Shown here: piece after piece, positions 15,410 through 15,468 of the stretch
How positions within the stretch are numbered: position 1 is the stretch's first letter
Layout: every line of letters begins with the position of its first letter
Assembly: GCA_036554285.1 (NCBI GenBank)
Contig: DATBNO010000004.1
Span: forward strand, 1-15,468
DNA: 15,468 nt
Source of the DNA: JADGGM01 sp025449955
Lineage (GTDB): Bacteria > Gemmatimonadota > Gemmatimonadetes > Gemmatimonadales > Gemmatimonadaceae
Direction of reading: 5' to 3'
Notes under the pieces: generated by a model
What the model saw: only the letters and a program-made list of their open reading frames with translations
The model's database searches: none
Told to the model about the DNA's origin: nothing
Translations under genes and position numbers: made by a program

Positions 15410-15423
15410 GAAGGCGGGGAAGC

Positions 15424-15441
15424 GCGACCCTGACGGGTCGC
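15424..15441 (+). terminator. Hairpin downstream of the BNR gene
   Basis: GCGACCC (15424-15430), loop TGAC, then GGGTCGC (15435-15441) gives a perfect 7-bp GC-rich stem 14 bp after the stop codon. A TT pair and a G-rich tract follow rather than a T-run, so it is not a classic intrinsic terminator, but it may halt or protect the transcript. Confidence 0.45.
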
Positions 15442-15443
15442 TT

Positions 15444-15468
15444 GGGGAGAGGGGAAAAGGGAACGGGG
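15444..15468 (+). repeat. Start of a second G-rich repeat copy with G-quadruplex motif, cut by the window edge
   Basis: The window ends in GGGG-AGA-GGGG-AAAA-GGG-AAC-GGGG, a four-run G-quadruplex motif. The 13-mer GGGAAAAGGGAAC (15452-15464) is identical to 12015-12027 after the ACT gene. This suggests another member of the same intergenic repeat family, continuing beyond the window. Confidence 0.6.

Overview
This window is a high-GC bacterial chromosome segment, roughly 68-70 % G+C by eye. Codon use is strongly GC-biased, and most of the genes encode secreted or envelope-anchored proteins. The gene families (a BNR/VPS10-like propeller of about 1,070 aa, a YncE-phosphoesterase fusion, a VIT-VWA protein beside an ECF sigma/anti-sigma pair, and Big-domain proteins) fit a soil or sediment lineage such as Gemmatimonadota. 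That placement is inferred from gene content and style, not from a marker gene. There are no rRNAs, tRNAs, CRISPR arrays, transposases or phage genes.

Layout: (1) 2-274 (+) is the 3' end of a Big_2 surface protein. It converges, with a 3-bp gap, on 278-2317 (-), a secreted Ig-like/TPR/membrane-anchor protein. (2) After a 289-bp divergent spacer comes a tight (+) operon: VIT-VWA protein (2607-4853), ECF sigma factor (4854-5372, start directly after the preceding stop) and zinc-binding-type membrane anti-sigma factor (5359-6414, 14-bp overlap). (3) 6415-6663 holds a long imperfect palindrome (45-bp arms, 70-bp spacer). (4) A (-) cluster is transcribed SMP-30-like propeller lipoprotein (10285-11235), then YncE-propeller/phosphoesterase lipoprotein (7805-10282), then YbhN/LPG-synthase-like flippase-family membrane protein (6664-7713). 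(5) A divergent spacer with an ECF-promoter-like site leads to a GcvR-like double-ACT protein (11419-12015, +), whose last codons run into a G-rich repeat block. (6) After that block is a large secreted BNR/Asp-box propeller protein (12200-15409, +), followed by a hairpin and the beginning of what looks like another copy of the same G-rich repeat.

The operon in (2) is the most system-like unit. It pairs a sigma switch with a periplasmic or secreted protein that has an intact MIDAS metal site, which suggests an envelope-sensing circuit with the VIT-VWA protein as effector or signal input. The (-) cluster in (4) looks like an exported phosphoesterase and its propeller partner, possibly co-expressed with an integral membrane protein of the flippase-like family.

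The most striking non-gene signal is the heptamer GTTAGGC (or GCCTAAC). It occurs 31 times, about 20-fold above a composition-based expectation. All copies lie within coding sequence, and they account for nearly all TTA leucine codons in the window. It behaves like a genome-wide iterated DNA word (compare HIP1 or DNA-uptake sequences) rather than a protein-level signal.
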